NCBI RefSeq assembly: GCF_013282215.1
Contig: NZ_CP048103.1
Span: 3,038,001 to 3,102,000, forward strand
Direction of reading: 5' to 3'
DNA from: Kroppenstedtia eburnea
GTDB lineage: Bacteria; Bacillota; Bacilli; Thermoactinomycetales; DSM-45169
Length of the DNA: 64,000 nucleotides
Shown here: piece after piece, positions 7,545 to 17,573 of the stretch
Layout of the letters: every line of letters starts with the position of its first letter
How positions within the stretch are numbered: the stretch's first letter is position 1
Program-made: the position numbers and the translations under genes
The notes under the pieces: generated by a model
Databases searched by the model: none
Seen by the model: only the letters and a program-made list of their open reading frames with translations
Told to the model about the DNA's origin: nothing

Positions 7545-10500
7545 TCAGGAATTCTCTTTCCGTGTCTGTGTCGGCACCGTATTCAGTCTCTCCGTGACAG
7601 AGATCATCGCGGGGAGGAAAATGGGCAACATGACAAAGGCCAAGAGGAACAGTCCGATGATCACCACCGTGGCGATCTGGGTCAGAGTCAACACACCGGA
7701 GGGATACAGGGCCGCGAAGGTGAGGGCGAGAATCAACGCTGCAGAGATCACCACCGACCCGATTTTTTTTGCCGAAAGGGCGAATGCCTCACCTGGTGTG
7801 AGCATCGGATATTCCCGGAAGCGCATCATGAGAAAGATGCTGTAGTCCACTCCCAGTGCGATCACCATGATCATGGAGAAGAAGGGGACCGTCCAGGTCA
7901 GTTCACCGATTCCCAGCCAAGCGGAGAAAATTTGCTCCGTCGTCGCCAAAGCGGTGAAATAGGACAAAATCAGAGAGCCGATGATATAGACTGTGTTCCA
8001 AAAAGAACGCAGGATCCACAACAGAACCAATGTAATCCCCGCCAACATCAACATAGCCGTCCGGTTCAGGTCCCCGGTGGAGATCTGGTTGAGGTCCCGG
8101 TTCTGGGAGGAGACCCCGCCCACCCCATGACGCGCATGGGCAAATTCCGACTTTTCCAGTTTCCCGGTGACAGTGGAATCCAGTTCAGCCGCCGTTTTCA
8201 TCGCGTCCTTGGAATAGGGATCCCCCTCCAAAATAACCTGCCATTTCATTACCTTGCGGTCATCGGACATATACGCATCCAGGCTTTTTTGGAACTCCTC
8301 ACCCTTGAGAACCTTTTCCGGAACAAAGAAAGTGTGGGAAGCCTCTGTCCGTGCCAAATCCCCGAGGTATCCCTCCGCTTGTTGCAACCCTTCCGTAATC
8401 TGATCCAGCCCTTCGGCACTTTTGCCGAGACCGTTTCTCAACTGGCTCAGGTTGCTTTCCAGCCCTTGCAGGCCGGTGTTCAGTTGCTTTTGCCCTTGGG
8501 CGATCTCTCCGAGACCGTTTTCCACTGCAAACAGACTGTCAGCGACCTGCCCCTGTCCCTGGGCCCCTTTTTGCAACCCCTCGGTCAACTGGGAAGAGCC
8601 TGCTTTCAGTTTGCGAACACCTGATAACATCTTCCGTTGCCCTTCGGCCACTTGTTTCAGGCCGGCATGGGCTTCGGACAATCCCGCATTGGTATTTCCC
8701 ATGTTGCTGTTCAGCGTGTGCAAGCCGGCTTCCAGTCGGCCCAGAGATTCTTCCAGGTTTTGTGACATCTGCTTCAGTTGCTGAAAGTTCGGATCACCGG
8801 ACAGTTCCGGATGAGTTTGCTCCAGGTTTTGCACCTGTTTCCCCATTTGAAGGGCAAGGGCTTTGATACTGCCCACATGATCCTCCAGTTTTTTGTACTC
8901 GCTTCCCAGACGCTGGTACCCGGTGTTCAGTTGACCCATCCCCCCGGATAACCTGTCCGTGGAGACGGAGAGTTGTTCCATTCCCGTTTCCAGTTGTTTC
9001 AGGCCGGAATGAATCTCCCCGGCTCCCCCGGCGCCTTGATCCACTCCCCCCCGGATTTGCTCCATCGCCTGCCGGATCCGGGAAACTCCGAACCGGGCCG
9101 ATTCCGTGCCCTCCACCAGATCTTCCACCCGGGAGAAATCCTTGTCTGTTCCCTTCCGGATCTGTCGAACGGTTTCATCCAGCCCTTTCTGAATCTGTCC
9201 CGTCCCTTTGCCGGCCTTGCCAATCCCTTCTTTGGTCTGTTCCGTCTGCTTGTCGATGTACAACTCTTCAATGGGCTCCCCTTTGGGACGCGTGGGGCCG
9301 AAGACAGCCTCCACCCCCTGCACCCGGATCAGTGATTCTGTCATCTGATCGATAAAAGCCAGCCCCTCCTGGCTGTCCAAAGGCTTGTCACTCTCCAGCA
9401 TCACAGACACGGGCATGGTCTTTCCCGGGCCGAAGTGATCAGAGATCATATTGAAACCCCGGACAGAGGGAGATTTATCATCCATCTCCTCCAGGCTGTT
9501 GTAGGAGAGATTGCCCTCATAGAGAAAAAGAACCGGCACCGTCAAGATCAACACAAGCAAGAGGGAGACCAACGGCCGGCGATAGGAAGTTGCAGACAAA
9601 AACGTCCACAACCGGTTTTCCGTTTGTTCCCCCACTTTGCGGGAGGGCCAGAACATTTTTTTCCCCAGAATCGCCATAAAAAAAGGAATGATCGTGAAAA
9701 GAGACAACAGCAAAAACAGCACCCCGATGGCCACAGCGACGCCCGCCTGGTAGATGGAGAATTGGGCCAACCCCAGGCTGGCAAATCCGATCAGGACGGC
9801 CAAAGCACTGTAAACCACAGTTTTCCCGGCCGTCCGGTACGTTTCCACAATGGAGAGAGAGACGGATTTGCGCCGGGCCATTTCCTCCTTGAACCGGGAG
9901 AAAAGCAGGATGTTATAGTCGGTCCCGATCCCAAACAGGACGAGTACCAGAAATATCTGCGTGAAATTGGCAAAGGGAAAATCAAACCGATCCACCAGAT
10001 GGGCCACCACTGCCAGCGACACCAGATAGGATGCCGCCACTGAAATCAGTGAGACCAAGGGTGCCAGTGGGGAGCGAAACACGAGCAACAGCACCAGGAT
10101 GATAAAAATCACGGTGATCTGTTCGGTTTTGCGAACCCCGTCCAGAGTGGTTCGGGCAAAATCCTCATTGATCAGTTCGGCACCGGTCAATTCATGTTTT
10201 ACGCCGGGATCCCCCAGGGCTTCTTCCACCTGGTCCCGTACTTCCTGAACTGAGCGTTGCCCCCGATCCACCGAAAGAGCGGCGAGCACCGTGGTCCCGT
10301 CTTTGGAGACCAACTGATCTTTCAACTCTTTTTCCTCAAAATGGGTCAATACCTGAGTGATCCCCAATTCCCGGTCTCGATCTCTCAGATCCTGGATGGC
10401 TTCCCGAATATTTTTCAGATCTGCTGAGCTCAGCTTTTCCCGTTCTCCCGAGAATACGACCATCATGGTCATCTCTTTGCCTTTGGCGGAGGTATCATTC

Positions 10501-10670
10501 AGTTTTTTCTCCAGATCCCCCGCGATTTGGGAAGAATACTCTTCCCGGATCCCCGGCTGCCCCTTTTCCCTCACCAACTCGCCCAAATCCGGCAGGGTGA
10601 TGACAGCTGAGGCGGCGATAACCGCCCACAAAGCAAGGATCCACCACTTCCAACGGATGATTTTCCTCAA
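7545..10670 (-). CDS. MMPL/RND-family exporter with a long coiled-coil insert
   Basis: The protein has 1041 residues. Two MMPL transporter halves are seen, each with a first TM helix, a large extracellular loop and a bundle of five more TM helices (about residues 180-350 and 860-1025). Typical motifs are FGIGTDYNILLFSRF and IALGVDYSIFLMMRF. The first extracellular loop is expanded by a heptad-rich stalk (about 480-780) full of LxxGLxxLxxG repeats like those of YhgE/Pip proteins. It is probably an exporter of lipids or hydrophobic toxic compounds; the substrate is unknown. The start is TTG. It lies just downstream of a two-component system and behind a triple direct repeat that could be its operator. 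Confidence 0.88.
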   Translation of the reverse strand: MRKIIRWKWWILALWAVIAASAVITLPDLGELVREKGQPGIREEYSSQIAGDLEKKLNDTSAKGKEMTMMVVFSGEREKLSSADLKNIREAIQDLRDRDRELGITQVLTHFEEKELKDQLVSKDGTTVLAALSVDRGQRSVQEVRDQVEEALGDPGVKHELTGAELINEDFARTTLDGVRKTEQITVIFIILVLLLVFRSPLAPLVSLISVAASYLVSLAVVAHLVDRFDFPFANFTQIFLVLVLFGIGTDYNILLFSRFKEEMARRKSVSLSIVETYRTAGKTVVYSALAVLIGFASLGLAQFSIYQAGVAVAIGVLFLLLSLFTIIPFFMAILGKKMFWPSRKVGEQTENRLWTFLSATSYRRPLVSLLLVLILTVPVLFLYEGNLSYNSLEEMDDKSPSVRGFNMISDHFGPGKTMPVSVMLESDKPLDSQEGLAFIDQMTESLIRVQGVEAVFGPTRPKGEPIEELYIDKQTEQTKEGIGKAGKGTGQIQKGLDETVRQIRKGTDKDFSRVEDLVEGTESARFGVSRIRQAMEQIRGGVDQGAGGAGEIHSGLKQLETGMEQLSVSTDRLSGGMGQLNTGYQRLGSEYKKLEDHVGSIKALALQMGKQVQNLEQTHPELSGDPNFQQLKQMSQNLEESLGRLEAGLHTLNSNMGNTNAGLSEAHAGLKQVAEGQRKMLSGVRKLKAGSSQLTEGLQKGAQGQGQVADSLFAVENGLGEIAQGQKQLNTGLQGLESNLSQLRNGLGKSAEGLDQITEGLQQAEGYLGDLARTEASHTFFVPEKVLKGEEFQKSLDAYMSDDRKVMKWQVILEGDPYSKDAMKTAAELDSTVTGKLEKSEFAHARHGVGGVSSQNRDLNQISTGDLNRTAMLMLAGITLVLLWILRSFWNTVYIIGSLILSYFTALATTEQIFSAWLGIGELTWTVPFFSMIMVIALGVDYSIFLMMRFREYPMLTPGEAFALSAKKIGSVVISAALILALTFAALYPSGVLTLTQIATVVIIGLFLLAFVMLPIFLPAMISVTERLNTVPTQTRKENS

Positions 10671-10719
10671 GATTCTCTCTCACTCCCGTATAGTTGAGTT
10701 CATGGGTTTATGTTACCAA

Positions 10720-10752
10720 TGAAAACTGAACCAAAGATGAAACAAAAATGAA
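10720..10752 (-). promoter_or_regulatory. Three 11-bp direct repeats, likely response-regulator site
   Basis: Three units occur in a row with an exact 11-bp period: TGAAAACTGAA, CCAAAGATGAA and ACAAAAATGAA. They lie about 50-80 nt upstream of the RND gene start. OmpR-type regulators bind direct repeats of 10-11 bp, and such a regulator is encoded by the adjacent upstream operon. The link is inference. Confidence 0.5.
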
Positions 10753-10781
10753 GAAAGGTAAACTTCACCCCTCCACAGGAC

Positions 10782-12107
10782 TTACGATGGATGGACTACA
10801 GGTAGGCTGAAAGTGATCCCCAACCCTCCCCTGGAAGAGGAAAAGGCGGAGATCTCCCCCCCGTGCCGCTGGATGATCGAACGACAGGTGGCCAATCCCA
10901 ATCCGGAACCCTTACCGCTCCCCCGGGAGGGATCCACCGTATAAAAACGCTGGAACAGTTCAGGCAAGTTCTCCTTCGGAACCCCTTTTCCGTCATCTTC
11001 CAGTCGAAAACAGACCCGTCCCTCCTCATAAAAGGCCGTCCAGGTCAAGGTCAGCCGCGCTCTGCCACCGTGCCGGACCGAGTTGCTGACGATGTTGGCA
11101 AACACCCGTCTCAGCATCCCTTCATGAATCCGAACCTGCTCCTGTCCCAGGTGGTGCCGACAAACCAAACGATGTCCCAAACCTGAGAGCTCCGCCTCAT
11201 ATTCTTCCACTGCCGATCGAAACAGGGGAGCCACCGGGATCAGGCTCAACTCCACATCCTTCAGCAACATTTCATTTTGGGTATACCCGGAAAAGGAGTT
11301 GAGCAATTGGTTCATCTGATCCGCTTTTTTCCGGATCAGTTGAAGATATTCCTTCTCTTCCGCAGACATGTCGTGACGGGTGAGCAACAGTTCCAGAAAG
11401 CCCCGAATGGAAGTCAAGGGAGTCTTGAGATCATGAGTGATGGCGGCCACCATATCCACCTGCTCCCGATGTGCATGGTGAAGTCTCTCTTCCATCTCAC
11501 CGAACCGGCGGTAAAGATCCCCGATTTCATCCCTCCGTTCACTGGTGAGAGGGGTCATCGGGTTTTCCAGATTCACCTGGTCCAGACGTTGATTGAGCCG
11601 GGCCAAGGGTCGGGTGATCAATGTGTTGAAGTAGAGAGCCAACAGGAGGATCAGCCCCGACAGAAGCATCATCAGAAATCCGAATGTGTCTGTCAATGCC
11701 TCTTTCAACCCGATCTCTTCTTCCCGGAAAGGGCGGATCACCTGGATAAAATAGACCGTTTTCCCTTGGCTTCTGACAGGAAACCACCTTTCTTCCGAGG
11801 TTTTCCCGTCTTGTGCAGAGGGAACCCGCAGGAGGGGGGTCACCCCATCCGCCTTGAACAAAGTCAGGGAGAGTTGCTCCCGGCCGGCCCTCCGTTGCAG
11901 ATAAGAGTGAATCCTCTCCATGTCCGGATGGAGACTGGCCACCTGGTCCGTCATTTGCGCCTCGCTCTCACGGTGGGCCTGCTGTCGATCGGAGACCCGC
12001 TCCCAGATTCGCTCAATCACCTCCACCCGGAGATAGAAAACACTGATAAAAAACAACACAAAGGCCAACAAGAAAAAGAGGAATGGGATCTTCCACTCCA
12101 GCTTCAC
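10782..12107 (-). CDS. Sensor histidine kinase (OmpR-partner class)
   Basis: The protein has 441 residues. TM1 spans about 7-27, an extracellular domain 28-140, TM2 about 142-165, then HAMP (to about 212). HisKA has the phospho-His at 225 (AAITHDLKTPLTSIRGF), followed by HATPase_c with N box (VFANIVSNSVRHG), G1 (EDDGKGVP) and G2 (GKGSGLGLATCR). The GTG start overlaps the regulator stop (GTGA). The signal is unknown; adjacency to the MMPL exporter suggests a cell-envelope or drug stress role. Confidence 0.92.
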   Translation of the reverse strand: MKLEWKIPFLFFLLAFVLFFISVFYLRVEVIERIWERVSDRQQAHRESEAQMTDQVASLHPDMERIHSYLQRRAGREQLSLTLFKADGVTPLLRVPSAQDGKTSEERWFPVRSQGKTVYFIQVIRPFREEEIGLKEALTDTFGFLMMLLSGLILLLALYFNTLITRPLARLNQRLDQVNLENPMTPLTSERRDEIGDLYRRFGEMEERLHHAHREQVDMVAAITHDLKTPLTSIRGFLELLLTRHDMSAEEKEYLQLIRKKADQMNQLLNSFSGYTQNEMLLKDVELSLIPVAPLFRSAVEEYEAELSGLGHRLVCRHHLGQEQVRIHEGMLRRVFANIVSNSVRHGGRARLTLTWTAFYEEGRVCFRLEDDGKGVPKENLPELFQRFYTVDPSRGSGKGSGLGLATCRSIIQRHGGEISAFSSSRGGLGITFSLPVVHPS

Positions 12108-12787
12108 CCTTCCTCACTCTCCCAGGCAAATTTGTACCCCACTCCCCAGATGGTTTTGATGCAATCCCGACCCAGCTTTTTTCGGATATTTTTGATATGG
12201 ACCGTCACCGTATTCAGATCTCCGAATTCCTGTCCCCAAATTTTTTGATACAACTGTTCCCTTGATAAGACTTGATTGGGATGTTTGGCGAGAAAGGAAA
12301 GGATTTGAAACTCCTTTGCAGACAGATCCACCTTCTCCCCATCCATAAACACTTCGTAAGTCTGTTCATTGATGGATAAGGGCCCCGACCGGGTGTAAGG
12401 TCCCATCTCCCGCTTCATGCGTTCCACCCGCCGAAAGTGTGCCTTCACCCTCGCCAATAACTCACGGGGACTGAAAGGCTTGGTCAGATAGTCATCTGCA
12501 CCGATTTCCAATCCGATCACTTTGTCCAGCTCTCTGTCCCGGGCACTCAACAGCAGAATCGGAACGGTATGCTGTTGCCGGATTCGCCGGCAGGTCTCCA
12601 TCCCGTCCAATCCGGGCAACATGATATCGAGAATGACAAAATCGACAGAACGGCTGTCCACGATTTTCAAGGCTTCTTCCCCTGTATAGGCGGGAATCAC
12701 CTCAAAAGATGACTCATACCGAAATCCCTCCCTGATCAGGTGTACGATATCCCGGTCATCGTCCACTGCCAAAATGGTACGCATCAT
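12104..12787 (-). CDS. OmpR/PhoB-family response regulator
   Basis: The protein has about 227 residues. The receiver domain contains the acidic pocket VDDDRD, phospho-Asp near 54 (FVILDIMLPGLDG), the Ser of LLLSARD and the Lys of DYLTKPFSP. A winged-helix DNA-binding domain follows (LSAKEFQILSFLAKHP, then the VTVHIKNIRKKL recognition region). The start is one of two adjacent ATGs at 12787/12784, placed after GGGAGGGGGG; a farther ATG at 12817 lacks a site. It probably controls the downstream RND exporter through the 11-bp repeats at 10720-10752. Confidence 0.92.
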   Translation of the reverse strand: MMRTILAVDDDRDIVHLIREGFRYESSFEVIPAYTGEEALKIVDSRSVDFVILDIMLPGLDGMETCRRIRQQHTVPILLLSARDRELDKVIGLEIGADDYLTKPFSPRELLARVKAHFRRVERMKREMGPYTRSGPLSINEQTYEVFMDGEKVDLSAKEFQILSFLAKHPNQVLSREQLYQKIWGQEFGDLNTVTVHIKNIRKKLGRDCIKTIWGVGYKFAWESEEG

Positions 12788-12898
12788 CTTCCCCCCTCCC
12801 GAAGCTGTCTCCGTCATCCGTTGTTCTCATTTTGATACATTTCCGGGATGGATGAAAGACCATAAAACTTCAGCAAAGGGAATGCTGATTCAATCCAT

Positions 12899-12928
12899 AT
12901 AAAAAAGCCGTCGACTTATACAACGGCT
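12899..12928 (-). terminator. Terminator downstream of the CstR-like gene
   Basis: On the minus strand AGCCGT(N)11ACGGCT runs into TTTTTT. It lies on the far side of a repeat element that follows the cstR-like stop codon. Confidence 0.65.
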
Positions 12929-13093
12929 AGGGCGTGGCAGGTCAATTCAAATTTCCGTGGAATGTGAGACGTTGTAGGAGTAACAGAGGGAGGGGGGGTT
13001 CCCATGGAGTGATTTTGGATCGTCAGAACAACGAAAACAACATGTGAAGCCCCATCCCGACCGTCTTCTGGCGCAGTAAATCACAAACTTCTA
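12928..13093. repeat. MITE-like repeat, copy B (mosaic ends)
   Basis: The left end is TAGGGCGTGGCAGG (type 1) and the right end is GCAGTAAATCACAAACTTCTA (type 2), so this copy joins two end types. The core contains CCATGGAGTGATTTTGGAT and ACATGTGAAGCCCCATCCC. The right TA is inside the stop codon of the cstR-like gene. Confidence 0.72.
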
Positions 13094-13357
13094 ATGGCTC
13101 TTCACCAGCAGATGGATCGCTTCTTCCACCAACTTCCCGGTATCTTGGTCTTCCCCCTTTTCCAACTCCTCCCGGATGCATCGCTCCAAATTGCGACTGA
13201 CGATATAGGCGCTGGCCCGATCCACCGCTGACCGAACTGCGGAGAGTTGGGAAACCACGTCTTTACACGGTTGTTCTTCCTCCATCATTCGCAGAACCCC
13301 GCGCAGCTGCCCTTCCACCCGACGCAAGCGTTTTTTCATGTCTTCACTGTACTCCAT
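13091..13357 (-). CDS. CsoR/FrmR-family repressor, CstR-like (persulfide type)
   Basis: This is an 88-residue, all-helical DUF156 protein (MKKRLRRVEGQLRGVLRMM, then SQLSAVRSAVDRASAYIVSRN). Counted from the ATG at 13357 (AAAGGAG 7 nt upstream), the only cysteines are Cys31 (QPCKD) and Cys60 (LERCIRE). The position that is His in copper-sensing CsoR, four residues before the second Cys, is Asn56. That pattern matches the persulfide sensor CstR, whose two Cys form a polysulfide bridge, rather than a copper sensor. No sulfide-oxidation genes are adjacent; a TauE/SafE gene, which belongs to some cst regulons, lies at 57.6 kb. Its TAG stop is formed by the end of a repeat element. Confidence 0.8.
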   Translation of the reverse strand: MEYSEDMKKRLRRVEGQLRGVLRMMEEEQPCKDVVSQLSAVRSAVDRASAYIVSRNLERCIREELEKGEDQDTGKLVEEAIHLLVKSH

Positions 13358-13437
13358 GCCCCTGCTCCTTTCCTGTGGACCGTTGACATCCATTTTATCA
13401 TATACGAACCTGAAGCCCCCATGTCCAGACATCCCTA

Positions 13438-13525
13438 TAGAAGCATTGTGAAAAAGCCGTCATACCCATAGGGCACAAGTCGTGCCCAGGGTCGCTTCGC
13501 TCCCCGCATCCCTTTATGGTGTCGC
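13438..13525. repeat. MITE-like fragment, copy C
   Basis: It begins TAGAAGCATTGTGAAAAAG and continues with CATACCCATAGGGCACAAG and GGGTCGCTTCGCTCCCC. This is the reverse complement of the right half of copy H at 52.7-52.8 kb. The other half is missing. Confidence 0.65.
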
Positions 13526-13602
13526 ATAAGTTCTCTGCCCGCATGGCAAACTGATAACCGGGTCCCCACCCGAATCCCAGGTTCCGAGGAGGCTGTCTAA
13601 GA

Positions 13603-13761
13603 ATGAACGAGGAAGAGCGCAGGGAGGACAAAAAGGATCTTGATTTTGATCCGGTGCAATTCGCATACGAACAAAGCGGTGAATTGGCCGACATCGCCCC
13701 GGAAGTGGCAGATCGGTTACGGAAACCGGAGGCACCGCGAAGGGATCGTAAACATAGATAA
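13603..13761 (+). CDS. Small charged protein, 52 residues, unknown
   Basis: The frame starts at ATG with CGAGGAGG about 11 nt upstream and runs MNEEERREDKKDLDFDPVQF, then AYEQSGELADIAPEVADRLR, ending in a basic tail. It has no membrane segment or recognisable domain. It sits between two repeat copies, where random sequence would not be expected to keep such a well-behaved frame and ribosome site, so I think it is real. The next plus-strand hairpin terminator is at 14061. Confidence 0.5.
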   Translation: MNEEERREDKKDLDFDPVQFAYEQSGELADIAPEVADRLRKPEAPRRDRKHR

Positions 13762-13771
13762 CAGGGCGGTT

Positions 13772-13929
13772 TAGGGCGTGGCAGGTCGATTCAATTTTCC
13801 GTGGAATGTGAGACAGAGGGAGGGTTGGGTTTCACATGGAGTGATTTTGGATCGTCAGAACAACGAAAAGATCATGTGAAACCCAATCCCGACCGGCTCG
13901 GCCACAGAGATTTATCAGACACACCCTGA
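13772..13929. repeat. MITE-like repeat, copy D (type 1 ends)
   Basis: The left end is TAGGGCGTGGCAGGTCGATTC and the right end is TTTATCAGACACACCCTGA. The core is GGGAGGGTTGGGTTTCACAT ... ATGTGAAACCCAATCCCGAC, separated by TTTGGATCGTCAGAACAACG. It is the cleanest copy of the family with type 1 ends at both sides. Confidence 0.78.
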
Positions 13930-14060
13930 CCGGAAACACTGGCGTTGGAAAGGGAGCGGTACTGTCGCAGCGGGCGGGAACGCGATCTTGGTGTGACTTA
14001 CTTGTGCCCTGAAGGTGCAACAGCATGGTTCCCCCGGACATGCCCAAATCCGAACGCCCG

Positions 14061-14091
14061 GCCGCGCGCTTTTTTTCAGGCGCGGTTTTTT
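14061..14091 (+). terminator. Plus-strand terminator
   Basis: CCGCGC and GCGCGG pair around a T-rich loop and are followed by TTTTTT. It would end any transcript from the small plus-strand gene at 13603. Confidence 0.6.
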
Positions 14092-14094
14092 GTA

Positions 14095-14124
14095 CAAAAA
14101 ACCCACCATCCGAATCCGGGGTGG
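14095..14124 (-). terminator. Terminator of the TPR gene
   Basis: On the minus strand CCACC pairs with GGTGG around a GC-rich loop and is followed by GTTTTTT. Confidence 0.7.
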
Positions 14125-14137
14125 CGGGACCTGTATT

Positions 14138-15040
14138 TTAAGCGTTTTCAGGGATCCGATCCAACTGTTGCATCCGGAGTCGGACCATGTTTTGATAATC
14201 TGGCTCAATATATTCCATCATCCGGGCGAGAATATCCACAGCTCCTTTGGGATTACCCGAGTCGAACAGAGCCTGGGCGTAATCCATGCCGTGGAAAGGG
14301 GTCATATAGGCCGGTGTCCAGTATTTCTCACTGAACTGAATCAGTTCTTCAGTCAAGCCTTCCTTGCGAAGTAAGGATGAGACCGTCATCGCCGCCACTT
14401 CTTCTTCCCATTCCGGGAAACTCTCCTCGGCACGATCGCCTCGGATCCGATCCAAAGCCCTTTGAAAACAATCCATCGCATCGGAAGAGTTCTTCTTTTT
14501 CAAGTGTAATTTTCCAAGTTCCAGCAAAGGCCACCAAGAGTCGGCGGTTTCCGACAACTGCTCCAAAAAAGAGGCCGCCTCCTCCGGATCGCCCACCCAT
14601 TCTGTAAACATACGAAGGGCTGTCTCCTGATTCGGCTCTTTGGACAAACCCTCCTTCAACTGTTGGACCGCCTGTTCCCGGTCTCCGCGGGCGGCAAAAA
14701 TTCGGGCCAAATATGTATGGGCTACCCCCCTGTCCGGATACTTATCGATACATTCGAGCAACACCCGCTCCCCTTCCTCAGGCTTGTCCTCTTTCATCAG
14801 GACCAGAGCCTGCAACAGAAGGACCTCCTCCTCCCGGTCAGTCAATTCCAAGAGACGGTTCACTCCCTGTTCCGCCTCTTCCAGAAAACCATCCTTATAC
14901 AACTGCACTGCAAAGGTATAAAGATTGTGGGGATTGTCCCAGTCCGCCTGTATGTTTTCCGGGATGACATGTGTTCGAAACTCTTCCCTGTCCATCCAAA
15001 TGGGGTGGCCCAACTCATCAAACAAGGGTGTATTTCCCAT
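14138..15040 (-). CDS. Tetratricopeptide repeat protein
   Basis: The protein has about 300 residues, is acidic and soluble. It carries several TPR-like helical pairs from residue 45 on (LYKDGFLEEAEQGVNRLLE, LMKEDKPEEGERVLLECI, IFAARGDREQAVQQLKEGL and LHLKKKNSSDAMDCFQRAL). It begins MGNTPLFDELGHPIWM. TPR proteins act as protein-binding scaffolds and no partner can be read here. I chose the ATG at 15040, which follows TGGGAGGTG; the ATG at 15055 is upstream of that site. It is monocistronic with its own terminator. Confidence 0.82.
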   Translation of the reverse strand: MGNTPLFDELGHPIWMDREEFRTHVIPENIQADWDNPHNLYTFAVQLYKDGFLEEAEQGVNRLLELTDREEEVLLLQALVLMKEDKPEEGERVLLECIDKYPDRGVAHTYLARIFAARGDREQAVQQLKEGLSKEPNQETALRMFTEWVGDPEEAASFLEQLSETADSWWPLLELGKLHLKKKNSSDAMDCFQRALDRIRGDRAEESFPEWEEEVAAMTVSSLLRKEGLTEELIQFSEKYWTPAYMTPFHGMDYAQALFDSGNPKGAVDILARMMEYIEPDYQNMVRLRMQQLDRIPENA

Positions 15041-16568
<1,528 letters not shown>

Positions 16569-16585
16569 AACCGTGCCTGTACCCA

Positions 16586-16615
16586 CCGTCCCGGTTTGAT
16601 CGGGACGGTTTTTTT
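16586..16615 (+). terminator. Terminator of mnmA
   Basis: CCGTCCCG pairs with CGGGACGG and is followed by seven T. Confidence 0.92.
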
Positions 16616-16759
16616 CCGCCTCAAGACGGAGAGATTCCCCGTCTCTTGGTGCTGGTCTCTTCTTTCCCCCTGTTTTACAATGAAATCAAGATGCGACCAT
16701 GGGTTGATCTTTTGCCACCACGCCCTTTCGTTGCTGAGAGAAAGGAGTTTACCAATTCC

Positions 16760-17560
16760 ATGCAGACCCGTCACCGGTGGAACCGATTGATTGTCGCCCT
16801 GTTGGTGATTGGGGCGGGCACCTTGTTTTTACTTGATAATTTTTATGTGATCGACATCTCCCCTGGTGAAATTATCGCCGATTTCTGGCCTTTGATCCTT
16901 GTCTATTTCGGCTTGGTCAATTTGCTTCAAAGTCTCCGTGGAGTTTTTGACGGTCGGAGGATCTGTTCCGGCGAACTCCTTTTCGGCCTTCTGCTCCTCT
17001 TTCTCGGAGCCAATTTTCTGGCCATGAATCTGGGATTTCCCCATGTATCCTGGTTGGATATCTGGAAACTTTGGCCTTTGATTCTCATCTACTTGGGAAT
17101 CCGACTCCTGCTCTCCCCGCGGATCAAGTCACGGAGTTCATCCCATTCCGATCAGAGAAAAGGCGGACAATGGTACCGACATGAACACGGAGATGGCTAT
17201 GAATACAATCTCTTCGGGGAAATCAACGTCGGCAAGGTGCCTTTTTCCTTGGAGAACAAGCATTACTGGGTTGGATTCGGCTCCATTGATCTCAACCTGA
17301 CCCAAGCCATCATCCCCAACGGGGAGACGTTGTTGCGGGCCAATGGAATGTTCGGTTCCATCAACGTTTATCTTCCCAGCCAACTGCCGACCCGGGTCAA
17401 CGGCCTGTGTCAATTGGGAAGCATCGACATCATGGGTGTGGAAGACGGCGGAATTATCAAGCAGACCTCCTTTCAAAGCCCTGATTTTGAGGAAGCCGAG
17501 CAACGACTCGTCCTCGACTTGTCCATGGTTTGTGGAGAAATCCGCGTCGTGCGCGTGTAA
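16760..17560 (+). CDS. liaF: LiaF-like membrane protein of a three-component system
   Basis: The protein has 266 residues. The N-terminal half has four hydrophobic helices (about residues 12-95) with the duplicated pattern FWPLILVYFGLVNLL and LWPLILIYLGIRLLL. The C-terminal half is a soluble beta-rich LiaF/YvqF domain (GFGSIDLNLTQAIIPNGETL, then ANGMFGSINVYLP and LGSIDIMGVED). LiaF restrains the kinase LiaS until cell-wall stress occurs. The start ATG at 16760 follows AAAGGAG at 12 nt. It lies directly before liaS and liaR, with 13 nt to liaS. Confidence 0.88.
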   Translation: MQTRHRWNRLIVALLVIGAGTLFLLDNFYVIDISPGEIIADFWPLILVYFGLVNLLQSLRGVFDGRRICSGELLFGLLLLFLGANFLAMNLGFPHVSWLDIWKLWPLILIYLGIRLLLSPRIKSRSSSHSDQRKGGQWYRHEHGDGYEYNLFGEINVGKVPFSLENKHYWVGFGSIDLNLTQAIIPNGETLLRANGMFGSINVYLPSQLPTRVNGLCQLGSIDIMGVEDGGIIKQTSFQSPDFEEAEQRLVLDLSMVCGEIRVVRV

Positions 17561-17573
17561 AGGAAGGACTGTC

